Positions 1 to 9,430 of a stretch of DNA of 64,000 nt are shown here, in pieces. Position numbers and translations under genes: made by a program. Below the pieces are notes generated by a model. The model was given only the letters and a program-made list of their open reading frames with translations, searched no databases and was not told the DNA's origin. Origin of the DNA: Rhodococcoides fascians A44A (GTDB taxonomy: Bacteria > Actinomycetota > Actinomycetes > Mycobacteriales > Mycobacteriaceae); assembly GCF_000760735.1 (NCBI RefSeq), contig NZ_JMEX01000008.1:929988-993987 (forward strand), written 5' to 3'. Each line of letters opens with the position of its first letter. Positions within the stretch are counted from its first letter, which is position 1.

Positions 1-633
1 GCCCTGAACGTGGCAGTGTTCGGCCAGACCGAGATGTCGCCCATCACCTGCGTGCTCGACGGCGAAGACGCGCTACGCAAACTGGGCTCGGTCGGACGCG
101 TCGTACCCACTGTGTCGGCGCGGATCGTCGACGACGAGATGAACGACGTACCGACCGGCGAGATCGGCGAAATCGTCTACCGCGGACCCACTCTCATGCA
201 GGAGTACTGGCAGAACCCCGACGCCACCGCCGACGCTTTCCACGGCGGTTGGTTCCACTCGGGCGACCTGGTCAGGCAGGACGACGAAGGATTCGTGTTC
301 GTCGTCGACCGTAAGAAGGACATGATCATCTCCGGCGGTGAGAACATCTACTGCGCCGAGGTGGAGAACGTCCTGTACGGGCATCCGCGCATTCTCGAGG
401 CAGCCGTCATCGGACGCCCGGACGGAAAGTGGGGCGAAGTCCCGGTCGCCGTCGTCGCCCTGAACGACCCCGACGACTTCACGTTGGCCGAGTTGACCTC
501 GTGGCTCGGGGACCACCTGGCGAAGTACAAGCACCCCAAGGAACTCGTCGTCGTCGATTCACTCCCCCGCAACGCCAGTGGCAAGGTCGTCAAAGTTGCA
601 CTGCGCACGTCCTATTCACCGACACCCGCGTAA
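1..633 (+). CDS. fadD: Acyl-CoA synthetase / fatty-acid-CoA ligase (FadD type), 5' truncated by window edge
   Basis: C-terminal 210 residues of an AMP-forming acyl-CoA ligase, which activates a fatty acid with ATP and CoA. Visible motifs are the adenylate-contacting GWFHSGDLVRQDDEGF stretch, the hinge VDRKKDMIISGGENIY, and the late catalytic lysine in PRNASGKVVK. The reading frame is open from the first base, so the start lies outside the window. The stop is only 3 bases before the first YrbE permease. A fadD gene at the head of yrbE-mce genes is the arrangement known for mycobacterial mce1 (fadD5), so it probably activates lipids imported by the Mce system. Substrate is not predictable from this part. 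Confidence 0.93.
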   Translation, partial: ALNVAVFGQTEMSPITCVLDGEDALRKLGSVGRVVPTVSARIVDDEMNDVPTGEIGEIVYRGPTLMQEYWQNPDATADAFHGGWFHSGDLVRQDDEGFVFVVDRKKDMIISGGENIYCAEVENVLYGHPRILEAAVIGRPDGKWGEVPVAVVALNDPDDFTLAELTSWLGDHLAKYKHPKELVVVDSLPRNASGKVVKVALRTSYSPTPA

Positions 634-636
634 CCG

Positions 637-1446
637 GTGACTGTCGACCCCGCGGCGAAAGCGTCGCCGACGCGCGACCTCGCGAATCAGGTCGGCGGTC
701 TGATCGCGTTCTCGGTCACCGCGGCGACCCGCACGGTCACCACGATCGCACAACGGAGGCTCTCCCTCACGGAGACGGTCACCCAGGCCTTGTTCGTCGC
801 CCGGGTGTGCACGATCCCCGCGCTGTTGCTGATGCTTCCCATCGGAGTGTTGATCGCGGTGTCCGTCGGGTCGCTGGCCGGAAGACTGGGCGCGGGAGCG
901 TATTCGGGCGCAGTCGTCGCCTTCGTCGTCGTCGGCCAGGCCGCCGCACTCGTCTGCGCATTGATGTTGGCGGGGGTCGCCGGGTCCGCGATCTGCGCCG
1001 ACCTCGGCTCGCGCACCATCCGCGAGGAGATCGCCGCCATGGAGGTGATGGGGCTCGACGTGATCGCCAGGCTCGTCGTGCCCCGGTTGATCGCCTCGAT
1101 GTTCGTCGCACTCGCAGTGTGCGGAATGGTCACCGTCGTCGGGGTGGGAGCCTGCTTCTTCTACCAGGTCTTCGTCGCCGACCAATCCGCAGGAGCATTC
1201 CTCGCCACGTTCAGCGAATACGGCCGGGTGTCCGATTTCGCGATGGCGATGGTCAAGTCCGTGTGCTTCGCGATCACGTCGACTCTCATCGCGTCGTACA
1301 AGGGCCTGAACGCCAAGGGCGGACCGAGCGGGGTCGCCGACGCCGTCAACGAAGCCGTCGTCCTCGCCTTCGTCATGGTGTTCGTCGTGAACACCGTTCT
1401 GTCGCAACTGTATGCAGTGATCGTTCCCGCGGTGGGGACCTACTGA
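637..1446 (+). CDS. yrbEA: YrbE/MlaE-family permease, first subunit of the Mce lipid transporter
   Basis: Integral membrane permease of 269 residues from a GTG start. It has several long hydrophobic segments after an N-terminal amphipathic stretch, and a conserved cytoplasmic loop (GSAICADLGSRTIREEIAAM) that in MlaE proteins contacts the ATPase. Family knowledge: YrbEA and YrbEB pair as the membrane core of Mce lipid importers and are energised by an ATPase (MceG/Mkl) encoded elsewhere. The stop overlaps the next start by one base, so translation is probably coupled. Confidence 0.93.
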   Translation: MTVDPAAKASPTRDLANQVGGLIAFSVTAATRTVTTIAQRRLSLTETVTQALFVARVCTIPALLLMLPIGVLIAVSVGSLAGRLGAGAYSGAVVAFVVVGQAAALVCALMLAGVAGSAICADLGSRTIREEIAAMEVMGLDVIARLVVPRLIASMFVALAVCGMVTVVGVGACFFYQVFVADQSAGAFLATFSEYGRVSDFAMAMVKSVCFAITSTLIASYKGLNAKGGPSGVADAVNEAVVLAFVMVFVVNTVLSQLYAVIVPAVGTY

Positions 1447-2294
1447 TGAACTACGACAGTTTCGTTCGGCTGAGGCGACGCGGCCGGGGTGTCACGAACG
1501 CCTTCTCCGAACTCGGCCGTCACGTGACGTTCTACGCCGAAACCGTCGCATCCGTGCCGTACACCCTTCGCCGCTACCCCAAGCACGTGGCACAGCACGT
1601 CGGCGAGGTCAGCTTCGGCTACGCGTCACTGCTCGCCGGCGGCGGAACCATCGGCATCGTGTTCGCGATGTCGGCCGTCGCCGCGATGATGGTCGGCGTC
1701 GAAACCTATCGAGGGTTGGACCTGATCGGCCTCACATCGCTGTCCGGCTTGCTCTCCGCCATCGCCAACACCCGCGAACTCGCACCCGTCATCGCCAGCA
1801 TCGCCCTCGCCGCCAAGGTAGGGACCGGGTTCACCGCCCAACTCGGCGCGATGCGGATCTCCGACGAGGTGGACGCGCTGGACTCCATGTCGGTGCGCCC
1901 CATACCGTTTCTGGCGACGACTCGGGTGATCGCAGCAGTGATCTGCATTGTGCCGATCTACATGGTCGGACTCATCGCGACGTTCGTCGCGACGCGTCTC
2001 GTCGTCGTCACCTTCGGGGGCAGTTCGGCCGGGACCTACGACTACTACTTCCACCTCGCACTGTCCCCCGGCGACCTCGTCTACTCGGTCGTCAAGGCCG
2101 TCGTGTTCGCGATCATCGTCGCACTCGTGCACTGCTCCTACGGTTTTCACGCATCCGGTGGCCCCGAGGGCGTCGGACGGGCGGCCGGGCGCGCGCTTCG
2201 TACGTCGATCCTCGCGATCGGTATCACCGACGTGTTCCTCACCTTCGTTCTCTGGGGCGTCGTCCCCTCCGTCCCCGGGCTCGGTGTGTCGTGA
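1446..2294 (+). CDS. yrbEB: YrbE/MlaE-family permease, second subunit
   Basis: 282-residue permease starting MNYDSFVRLRRRG. Hydrophobic segments are spread through the sequence, with the MlaE signature loop GTGFTAQLGAMRISDEVDAL near the middle. It should form the heterodimeric channel core with the preceding YrbEA in the inner membrane. The ATG start was chosen because it overlaps the upstream stop (TGATG) and yields the usual family length; the frame stays open much further upstream but that part has no homology-like character. The next gene starts in a GTGA overlap. Confidence 0.93.
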   Translation: MNYDSFVRLRRRGRGVTNAFSELGRHVTFYAETVASVPYTLRRYPKHVAQHVGEVSFGYASLLAGGGTIGIVFAMSAVAAMMVGVETYRGLDLIGLTSLSGLLSAIANTRELAPVIASIALAAKVGTGFTAQLGAMRISDEVDALDSMSVRPIPFLATTRVIAAVICIVPIYMVGLIATFVATRLVVVTFGGSSAGTYDYYFHLALSPGDLVYSVVKAVVFAIIVALVHCSYGFHASGGPEGVGRAAGRALRTSILAIGITDVFLTFVLWGVVPSVPGLGVS

Positions 2295-3421
2295 CACCAC
2301 GTGTACTGGGCCCGAGCCGGACAGCGCTCGCCCTGCGCGGACTGGCCACGGCCGCAGCCCTCGTGGTCGCAGCCGTCGCCGCTGTGGCGTACGGGAACGG
2401 CGCGTTCGAACGTGCCCCCGAGGTGTACGCGGAGATCCCGTCGTCCGCGGGCCTACTGATCGGTGAAATCGGCGTCCAGTACCACGGAGTGCAGGTCGGA
2501 AAAGTCGTGGACATCGACAGCGGCGTCGATCGATCCCGCGTCACCATGCGCCTCGACACCGAGGTCCCCGCGTCGGCGCTCGTGCGCGTCGTACCGCGGA
2601 CGTTGTTCGGCGACGTCTACCTACGCCTCGTCGACCATGGCGGGGCAGGCTCCGAACCTCTGCGTGCGGGCGACGAACTCGCGATGGACACCGGGCAGGA
2701 CGCCGTGCAACTGAGCGAGGTCTATCGACAGGTCACCGACCTGCTGGACAGCTTGAAACCGGCCGAGACACAGGCCGCGTTGACGGCGATCAGCACCGCC
2801 CTGCGCGGCCGAGGTGAACAACTCGCCGCCACGATCGAGCGGCTCGCATCACTGTCGACGACGCTCGAACCGTCCATCCACGCCGTCCTCGACAGCACCC
2901 CGCAGACCCTGCAGGTGGCCGATGCAGCCGCTGCGGCAACACCGGACGTCCTGGCGACCATCGAGGCAGCGACCAGCCTGTCGCAGACGATGCTGGACCA
3001 CTCGACCGGGGTCGAAGCGTTGCTGACGACGGCCGCGCGACTCGGCGGCGCCGCAGTGACCGTCGCCGACGAGAACCTGCCCGGCGCCATCACCGTCGTT
3101 CGTCGCGGCTCGCCCGTACTGGGCACGGTGTCCGAGAACTCATCCGGCCTGGCGTCGACACTCGATCAGTTCGCGCCGTTCGGGGCAGCGGGAGCGCGGA
3201 TCTTCGCGACCGGTCGCTTCGACATCACCGCCGTCCCGGACTTCTCGTCGCCGCTGCCCTACACCGCGGCGGACTGCCCCCGCTACCCCGGGCTGAACGG
3301 GCCGAACTGTGCACTTGCCGAGGTTCAGGACAGCGCGAGCGGGACATCGGAACCGTTGAACCCGGCCAGCACCATGCTGCTCGCTCCCCTTCTCCGCGGA
3401 ACGGAGGTGACCATCAGATGA
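2291..3421 (+). CDS. mceA: Mce family protein A (MlaD/MCE domain, substrate-binding)
   Basis: 376 residues from GTG. One N-terminal membrane anchor (about residues 15-35) is followed by an MCE/MlaD beta-barrel domain (YAEIPSSAGLLIGEIGVQY onward) and a long helical region of the kind that builds the periplasmic tube in Mce complexes. The C-terminal part has a pair of cysteines (CPRYPG and NCALAE) that may be disulfide bonded. It is the first of six consecutive Mce proteins. The 4-base overlaps on both sides indicate one transcript. Confidence 0.93.
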   Translation: MTPRVLGPSRTALALRGLATAAALVVAAVAAVAYGNGAFERAPEVYAEIPSSAGLLIGEIGVQYHGVQVGKVVDIDSGVDRSRVTMRLDTEVPASALVRVVPRTLFGDVYLRLVDHGGAGSEPLRAGDELAMDTGQDAVQLSEVYRQVTDLLDSLKPAETQAALTAISTALRGRGEQLAATIERLASLSTTLEPSIHAVLDSTPQTLQVADAAAAATPDVLATIEAATSLSQTMLDHSTGVEALLTTAARLGGAAVTVADENLPGAITVVRRGSPVLGTVSENSSGLASTLDQFAPFGAAGARIFATGRFDITAVPDFSSPLPYTAADCPRYPGLNGPNCALAEVQDSASGTSEPLNPASTMLLAPLLRGTEVTIR

Positions 3422-4428
3422 CGTCGCTGGCACGTCCGATGTTCGCACTCGCTGCGTTCGCGGTGGCAGGGTTACTGTCCGCCGTAGTTGTCGTCGACAC
3501 CCTCAGTGTGCCGGTGAGCGGTGAGACGATAACTCACAGTGCAGAATTCACCGGTGTCGAAGGGCTCCGCACCGGCAACGACGTCACGCTCGCAGGTGTA
3601 CGGATCGGCAAGGTCGACGACGTGCGCTACGAAGCCGACGGCGCCAGAACCATCGCTGTGGTGGATTTCGACGTGCAGACCTCCGTGCCGATTCCCGGAA
3701 ACGTCACGGCAGCAATCAGATACGGCGACATGCTCGGTGCACGCTATCTTGCGCTCGTGCCACCCGAAGACCCCGCCGGCACCCTCGACTCCACGATTCC
3801 CCTGGACCGCACGTCGCCACCCGTCGACCTGACGGCCCTGGTCAACGGCTTCAAACCACTGTTCGACGCCATCGAGCCCAGTCAGGTCAACGCGCTCGCG
3901 CGGTCCATCACCGACGCATTCCAAGGCGAAGCCGGCACCGTCGACTCACTGCTGCGTCACGTCGCCGGCGTGACTCGGGGACTCGCGAACAACGACCAGA
4001 TCTTCAGCGACCTGATCGCCGACCTCGACGCGGTACTGCAGACCATGAACAGCCACGACGCCGACATCACCCGCCTGATCACCGGATTGACCGATATGAG
4101 CCGGGTCGTCGCCGACCGTAACGACTCCCTCATCACTCTTCTCGACGACGGATCGACCGCTGTGGCGGCACTGGCCGAACTGGCGACCGACGCGTCGGCG
4201 CCACTCGACGGCACCGTCGCCGATCTCCGTGCGACGACCCGATCGTGGATACCCAACACCGAGCAGTTCGATCGCACGATGACGTTGCTGCCCGAGCTGG
4301 CGAGCTCCATCAACAGCATCGGCGACTACGGCGGCTGGCTGAACCTCTACACCTGCAACTTCACCCTGAAGGCGGGCGACGCCGAGACGAACATCTTCGG
4401 CGACGCGCACACGGAGATCTGCCGATGA
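3418..4428 (+). CDS. mceB: Mce family protein B
   Basis: 336 residues. There is an N-terminal hydrophobic anchor (residues about 7-27), an MCE domain with the typical TGVEGLRTGNDVTLAGVRIG turn, then a long helical segment and a short cysteine-containing tail ending ICR. By position and architecture it is the B component of the hexameric Mce assembly that carries lipids from the outer envelope to the YrbE permease. It starts at ATG in an ATGA overlap with mceA and ends in an ATGA overlap with mceC. Confidence 0.92.
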   Translation: MTSLARPMFALAAFAVAGLLSAVVVVDTLSVPVSGETITHSAEFTGVEGLRTGNDVTLAGVRIGKVDDVRYEADGARTIAVVDFDVQTSVPIPGNVTAAIRYGDMLGARYLALVPPEDPAGTLDSTIPLDRTSPPVDLTALVNGFKPLFDAIEPSQVNALARSITDAFQGEAGTVDSLLRHVAGVTRGLANNDQIFSDLIADLDAVLQTMNSHDADITRLITGLTDMSRVVADRNDSLITLLDDGSTAVAALAELATDASAPLDGTVADLRATTRSWIPNTEQFDRTMTLLPELASSINSIGDYGGWLNLYTCNFTLKAGDAETNIFGDAHTEICR

Positions 4429-5402
4429 ACACCACCAGACTCGGCATCGTCGGAATTCTCGCCGTGACAGTCCTGCTCGCGTCCGCCCTCCTGATTCCAC
4501 AAGGCTGGTATCTGATTCGAACTGCGCCGTACACAGCACAATTCGCGCACGCGGGCGGACTCACCGAAGCCGACCCCGTGTTCCTCGCCGGCGTGCCGGC
4601 CGGACGCGTCGACAGCGTCGAACTGGCCGGAGATCACGTCGACGTCCACTTCCGACTCGACCGCGACCAGCCGCTCGGCGACCGCACCCATGCTGCCGTC
4701 AAACTCCGCACGATCCTGGGGAAGCGATACCTCGAGATCGTTCCCGACGGAAGCGGACCCGTCGGCGACGATCGAACGATCCCGACGGAACGGACGTCGG
4801 TTCCCTACTCTCTCGACGACATCGGAACCGAAGTACGCACGGTCGCCGAAGAACTCGACGTATCCGCGCTCGAGTCCATGGTCACCACCCTGCGCGAGAC
4901 CGTGCCGGAGGACTCGTCCGTGATGTCCGATGCTCTCACCGGTATCAGTGCGGCGTCGGAGGTCCTGGCCCGCAACGACGACAAGATAGCGAGCCTGCTC
5001 GACGTCGCGCAGTCGCTGACGTCGACCGTCGCCGCAGAAAGCCAGTCGATGACGACACTCCTCGGGAACGCACAGCTCGTGCTGTCCACGTTGTCGGATC
5101 GCCGAACCGCACTCGGCCGCTTGGTCACCGACCTCCGAACGCTGATCGGCACCGCGTCGGCGTTCCTCGACGACAATGCCGACGAACTCGACCGTCTCCT
5201 GGTCGACATGACGTCGGTGACCGACACCCTCGAACGGAACGGACAGAACATCGACACGCTCCTGACGACACTTCCTCCCGCCTTGCGCGCCGTCACCGAC
5301 GCCACGGGTAACGGCAACTGGGTCGATGTCTCCGCCCCCGCGGGACCGATTCCGGACAACCTCCTCTGCTCCCTCGGAGTTCAACAGGGCTGCACCCGAT
5401 GA
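4425..5402 (+). CDS. mceC: Mce family protein C
   Basis: 325 residues starting MNTTRLGIVGILAV. The frame is open upstream for another 60 codons inside mceB, but the ATGA overlap and the signal-anchor beginning at residue 5 fix this start. The MCE domain begins around YTAQFAHAGGLTEADPV, with the repeated turn FLAGVPAGRVDSVEL. A helical stretch follows. Part of the same polycistronic mce unit; presumed role is one protomer of the lipid-conducting Mce tube. Confidence 0.92.
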   Translation: MNTTRLGIVGILAVTVLLASALLIPQGWYLIRTAPYTAQFAHAGGLTEADPVFLAGVPAGRVDSVELAGDHVDVHFRLDRDQPLGDRTHAAVKLRTILGKRYLEIVPDGSGPVGDDRTIPTERTSVPYSLDDIGTEVRTVAEELDVSALESMVTTLRETVPEDSSVMSDALTGISAASEVLARNDDKIASLLDVAQSLTSTVAAESQSMTTLLGNAQLVLSTLSDRRTALGRLVTDLRTLIGTASAFLDDNADELDRLLVDMTSVTDTLERNGQNIDTLLTTLPPALRAVTDATGNGNWVDVSAPAGPIPDNLLCSLGVQQGCTR

Positions 5403-6493
5403 ACACCCGCGCCGCGAGAGCCGCGCTCGCCCTCGCCACCGTCGCAGTGACCGCAAGCGCGTGGTTCGTGTTCCACGGAAGCGGCGACAACACCACCGTC
5501 ACCGCGGATTTCGCGTACATCAACGGAATCTACCCGGGTAGCCCGGTCCAGGTCCTCGGAGTCCCGGTGGGGACCGTCGACGCCGTCGCTCCACAGGGCA
5601 CCTCGGTCCGCGTGACCATGACGGTGGCGGGCGACGTCGACATCCCCGCGGACGCACAGGCATTCGTCATGAACCCGTCGGTCGTCAGCGACCGCTTCGT
5701 CGAACTCGGACCGGCATACCGCGGCGGACCCGTCCTCGGCGACGAGGTCATCGGAGTCGAACGCAGTCACTCCCCGATCAACTGGGACCAACTGCAGGAC
5801 AGCCTCGACACCATCGCCACAGCGCTCGGACCCGACAGTGGTACCGGCGGAGAGGGCGCCGATGTCGGGGGCGCTCTGTCCGCCCTCGCCGACAGAACGG
5901 CCGGTCTCGGGCCGCAGATCAACGACGCCATAGGAGACATCTCGCGCGCAACCGCAGTCGTCGGAGGCAACAGTGAACAACTCGGTGCGCTGATCGAGAA
6001 CCTCGACCGCTTGATCACCGCCGTCACGGCCCGTCAGGGCGCGGTGCAGTCGGTCACCGACTCGCTTGCGGATCTGGGGAACGAGATACAGCGTCAGGAC
6101 CTCGAGATCGGGGAACCCATCGCCCAGCTGAGATCGATGTTCGACCATCTGGACCGACTGCTGGCAGACCGAGGGGACGACGTGCGGGCCGTGGTGCAGA
6201 ATGCGGGCGCACTCACCGGGCAGTTCGCGGCGCGAGAAGCACAGTTCGCCGAATTCATGGACGTACTGCCGCTGATGATGCAGAACATCGGCAACACCAT
6301 CGGCGAAGACCAGCGCGCCCGGATCCGGTTGAACATCTCGACCGATCTCGACCAGTTCGCCGCCGCGGTACCGCTGTGTCGCGAATACGCGTTGCCCATC
6401 TGCACCGGTGCAGGCATCACCAACCCGATCACCGTGCCGTTCGAGACGCCCGATCCGCTGGGCCTGCCGCAACTGTTGGGGGGACCACGATGA
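5399..6493 (+). CDS. mceD: Mce family protein D
   Basis: 364 residues: N-terminal signal-anchor (ALALATVAVTASAWFVF), MCE domain (VTADFAYINGIYPGSPVQVL followed by GVPVGTVDAVAP) and a long helical domain with a glycine-rich interruption near residue 140. The tail contains CREYALPICTG, a possible disulfide, and ends in a proline/glycine-rich segment. Overlaps both neighbours by 4 bases. Fourth protomer of the Mce complex by position. Confidence 0.92.
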   Translation: MNTRAARAALALATVAVTASAWFVFHGSGDNTTVTADFAYINGIYPGSPVQVLGVPVGTVDAVAPQGTSVRVTMTVAGDVDIPADAQAFVMNPSVVSDRFVELGPAYRGGPVLGDEVIGVERSHSPINWDQLQDSLDTIATALGPDSGTGGEGADVGGALSALADRTAGLGPQINDAIGDISRATAVVGGNSEQLGALIENLDRLITAVTARQGAVQSVTDSLADLGNEIQRQDLEIGEPIAQLRSMFDHLDRLLADRGDDVRAVVQNAGALTGQFAAREAQFAEFMDVLPLMMQNIGNTIGEDQRARIRLNISTDLDQFAAAVPLCREYALPICTGAGITNPITVPFETPDPLGLPQLLGGPR

Positions 6494-7527
6494 GACGTCC
6501 AGCGCTGGTATCCGCCTGTATGTTGTTGTCCGGCATGCTGTTGTCCGGCTGCGGTATCGGTCTGGGACAACTCCCCGTCGGCCGGTCGGCGGACGGTGAC
6601 GACTACCATGTCACCGCACAATTTCCCCGTGCCGACCGGATTCGGCTCGGCACCGAGGTCCGCGTCGGCCAGCAGCTGGTCGGGCGTGTCGACGACCTGT
6701 CCACCGATGGCGTCGTCGCAGCGGTGGGACTGAGCCTGTCCCAGTCCGTTCCGCTCCCGGCCGATGTCACGGCGTCACTGGAACTCGCCTCCGCCCTGGG
6801 CGAACCCTACGTACGGCTGACGATCCCGGGCGATGCCTCGACGAACAACGACACGCTGGCCGACGGCGACACGCTCGAGAACACCGAGATCGGGCCCGAG
6901 CTCGAGACGTCGCTCGCCACTCTGGGTCTGGTGTTGAACGGCAGCGGACTCGACCAACTTCGCACCATCGGCACCGAGCTGAACGCCGCGTTCGACGGCC
7001 GGGGTCCCGACATCCGTACGCTCCTGGTCGGTGCCGACCGGATTCTGGCGAACGCCGCCGAGCACCAAGCCGAGTTCGACCGCGTCCTGGCCGCGGCACG
7101 GTCCGTCTCTGCGATGCTGGCGGACAACCGCGCTGCGATCGACGCCGGGCTGACCGTAGCCGCTCCCACGATGGAGCTCCTCGTCTCCCAACGCGACCAC
7201 ATCGCCTCGCTCGTCGACTCCACTGCGTCACTCGCAGCCTCCGCACAGAAGCTGTTCGCGGACAACCAGTCCGAGATTACCGACGGCATCGACGATCTGG
7301 CCCACATCGTGCACTCGATCCAGAGCTTCAACGCGTCCGTGACTCCGGCACTGGCCAACATGAACCAGTTCATCGCCGGATTCAACGGTGCGGTCCACGG
7401 CGACTACCTCGTCTTCGACGGCGCACTCGACCTCCCCGAGACCGTCGGCGAACTGACCACCGGGGGTCGCCTCGCGGACGTACCCGGGGCACTGGATCCA
7501 CTCTTCGCCCCCGAGGCACCGCGATGA
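6490..7527 (+). CDS. mceE: Mce family lipoprotein E (LprK-type)
   Basis: 345 residues. The N-terminus is a lipoprotein signal peptide with lipobox LLSGC, so Cys21 is the predicted lipidation site; this agrees with the E-position subunit being the lipoprotein in mycobacterial mce operons. The MCE domain follows (HVTAQFPRADRIRLGTEVRV). The ATG was taken at the ATGA overlap with mceD because it gives the complete signal peptide. It probably anchors one protomer in the outer leaflet of the cytoplasmic membrane. Confidence 0.93.
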   Translation: MRRPALVSACMLLSGMLLSGCGIGLGQLPVGRSADGDDYHVTAQFPRADRIRLGTEVRVGQQLVGRVDDLSTDGVVAAVGLSLSQSVPLPADVTASLELASALGEPYVRLTIPGDASTNNDTLADGDTLENTEIGPELETSLATLGLVLNGSGLDQLRTIGTELNAAFDGRGPDIRTLLVGADRILANAAEHQAEFDRVLAAARSVSAMLADNRAAIDAGLTVAAPTMELLVSQRDHIASLVDSTASLAASAQKLFADNQSEITDGIDDLAHIVHSIQSFNASVTPALANMNQFIAGFNGAVHGDYLVFDGALDLPETVGELTTGGRLADVPGALDPLFAPEAPR

Positions 7528-8729
7528 ACAGGCCGGTCCGCATACAGCTGGTGTTGTTCGCCGTCACCGCCGTCGTCGCACTCGTCGTCGGCAGCACCTA
7601 CGCGCTCGGATCGCAATCGCTGCGCGGCTCGATCGACGTACACGCAACCATGGCCGACGCGTCGAACATCGGTGTCGGTACCGGTGTGACCTACCGAGGT
7701 GTCGCGGTCGGATCCGTCACCGACATATCGGTCACCGTCAGCGGCGCCGAAGTGAGGCTCGCCCTCGACCCGGACACCCGCGTTCCCGTCGGATCCGTCG
7801 CATCCGTGACCAGCAACAGCGCCCTCGGAATCCAAACCCTGGACATCTCGCCGATTACCGGACAAGGCCCGTACCTCGCCGACGGCGACAGCCTGGACGT
7901 TCCGCCCGAACTCGCGCCGGTGCAACTCGACGAGTTGCTGACGCGAATGGCGGCCCTCGCCGAATCCATCGATCCGGCCTCGGTCACCACGATCGGCGAG
8001 ACGTTCGGCACCGCCGTGGGCGGCACCGGCACCCAACTCCAGCAACTGCTCGACGACGCCGACACACTCAGCCGGATTCTCGACGAACACGCCCCGGCGC
8101 TGGCGAACATCGTCGACCATTCGCTACCGATGCTGGACGCGCTCGCATCCCGCTCGGACGCGCTGCCGGGAGCTGCGCGCGCCGCCGCCGACGTCACCCA
8201 GCAGCTACTCGCGCAGGAACCGACGTTGATCTACCTGCTCGATCGATCACCGGACGCACTGGGACGAACCCGACAACTGCTCGACGACACGCGCGGGACA
8301 GTCGGAGCTTTGATGACCAACCTCGTCACCGTCACCGGCGTACTCGGTGACCGCACACCCGCGTTGGACGCACTGCTGATCGCGATGCCCGAGACACTCG
8401 GAAAGCTGACGTCCATCGTGCACGGCGACCGCGGCGATTTCACTCTCGTCGGCACCCAAGGCCCGGTCTGTTGGTACGACACACCGCGCCGCGCCGTCGG
8501 CGACACCTCACCGCGCGATCCGAACCTGAACCTCTACTGCCCACCCGGCGACGACCTCGAGCAGCGCGGCGCCCAGAACGCGCCGAGACCGAACAACCTC
8601 GGACTGTCCGGGTCGACCGTCCCCGGCAGCGTCACCGGGCCCCCGATCGCCGAGGATCCCCTCCTCGTCCCCACCGGCGTGGAGGCACTGAACTACTGGA
8701 AGCAACTCCTGGAAGGAGTACGGAAATGA
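7524..8729 (+). CDS. mceF: Mce family protein F
   Basis: 401 residues, the longest Mce protein here. N-terminal anchor (LVLFAVTAVVALVVGSTYAL), MCE domain (VHATMADASNIGVGTGVTYR), long helical region, then a tail with two cysteines (GPVCWYD and NLYCPPGDD) and low-complexity proline/glycine sequence. It closes the set of six Mce proteins. The last four bases overlap the Mce-associated gene. Confidence 0.92.
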   Translation: MNRPVRIQLVLFAVTAVVALVVGSTYALGSQSLRGSIDVHATMADASNIGVGTGVTYRGVAVGSVTDISVTVSGAEVRLALDPDTRVPVGSVASVTSNSALGIQTLDISPITGQGPYLADGDSLDVPPELAPVQLDELLTRMAALAESIDPASVTTIGETFGTAVGGTGTQLQQLLDDADTLSRILDEHAPALANIVDHSLPMLDALASRSDALPGAARAAADVTQQLLAQEPTLIYLLDRSPDALGRTRQLLDDTRGTVGALMTNLVTVTGVLGDRTPALDALLIAMPETLGKLTSIVHGDRGDFTLVGTQGPVCWYDTPRRAVGDTSPRDPNLNLYCPPGDDLEQRGAQNAPRPNNLGLSGSTVPGSVTGPPIAEDPLLVPTGVEALNYWKQLLEGVRK

Positions 8730-9196
8730 CGCTCCGAACCCGCACCGTCGCACTCGTGATCGCCGCTCTCACAATGGGTGTGGCCGTCCTCGGATACCTC
8801 CACCTCGACGACCGAGAGCAGAACGACCTCCGGTCCGCCGCACTGGCGTCGGCGACGCAGTACACCGAGGAACTCGCCACGTACGACTTCAACGATCCGG
8901 GTGCGAACCTCGACCGAGTGACCGCTGCGTCGACCGACGAATTCGCCGGCACCTACCGCGACGTGTCCACGAAACTGCAGGACCTCCTGACGACCGGACA
9001 GGGCACCGCGACCGGGCACGTCGTCGCCGCAGGAATCGTCGAACTGAGCGACGATCGAGCCACCGTCGCGGTGTTCCTCGATCAGCAAGTACGGAACCTC
9101 GCAGCACCCGACGGCCGCACCGATTCGTCACGCATGATCATCGAACTCGAGCGAAACGGAGACCGGTGGTTGCTCGCATCGGCCGAGCCTCGCTGA
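8726..9196 (+). CDS. Mce-associated membrane protein (Mas)
   Basis: 156 residues starting MTLRTRTVALVIAAL. One N-terminal membrane segment (residues about 7-23) is followed by an alpha/beta domain resembling SnoaL/VirB8-like folds of Mce-associated proteins (QYTEELATYDFNDPGANLDRV). In mycobacteria one or more such genes end mce operons and support Mce complex stability; here there is only one. The ATG overlaps the mceF stop (ATGA) and is preceded by GGAAGGAGT. It ends the operon, followed by 234 bases before mihF. Confidence 0.85.
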   Translation: MTLRTRTVALVIAALTMGVAVLGYLHLDDREQNDLRSAALASATQYTEELATYDFNDPGANLDRVTAASTDEFAGTYRDVSTKLQDLLTTGQGTATGHVVAAGIVELSDDRATVAVFLDQQVRNLAAPDGRTDSSRMIIELERNGDRWLLASAEPR

Positions 9197-9305
9197 CAGC
9201 CGCCGACGGGCCCTCGCCGCATGATCGCAGGCCCTCGGGTCGGACCTAACTGCTGGTCGGGGCACACCCCGAAACGCAAAGGACGTAGCCTGGCTGGGAA
9301 GGAAC

Positions 9306-9359
9306 GGTGGCTCTCGTCGAATCACACGCGTGTTGGTTCGATAGATTGTCGGAGCCACC
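9306..9359. promoter_or_regulatory. Nested inverted repeats upstream of mihF
   Basis: GGTGGCTC at 9306-9313 and its exact complement GAGCCACC at 9352-9359 enclose a 10-bp palindrome ACACGCGTGT at 9324-9333. The structure lies 72 bases before the mihF start and could be an operator or a structured leader. The rest of the 234-base intergenic region shows no clear gene. Confidence 0.35.
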
Positions 9360-9430
9360 AGGCACGATGCAAGAGGGTCGAAGACCATGTCACCAAAGCG
9401 ACGGGTCACCACAATCGAGGAGAACAGGCC

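Noticed and set aside
1626..2300. 224-codon minus-strand frame opposite yrbEB
   Set aside because: Shadow of the permease gene, with no domain and no ribosome-binding start.
5381..6472. Long minus-strand open frame (363 codons) opposite mceD, and similar ones opposite the other mce genes
   Set aside because: High GC produces open antisense frames. The plus-strand genes have clear Mce domains, signal anchors and coupled starts, and the antisense products are Arg/Asp/Gly-rich without recognisable domains.
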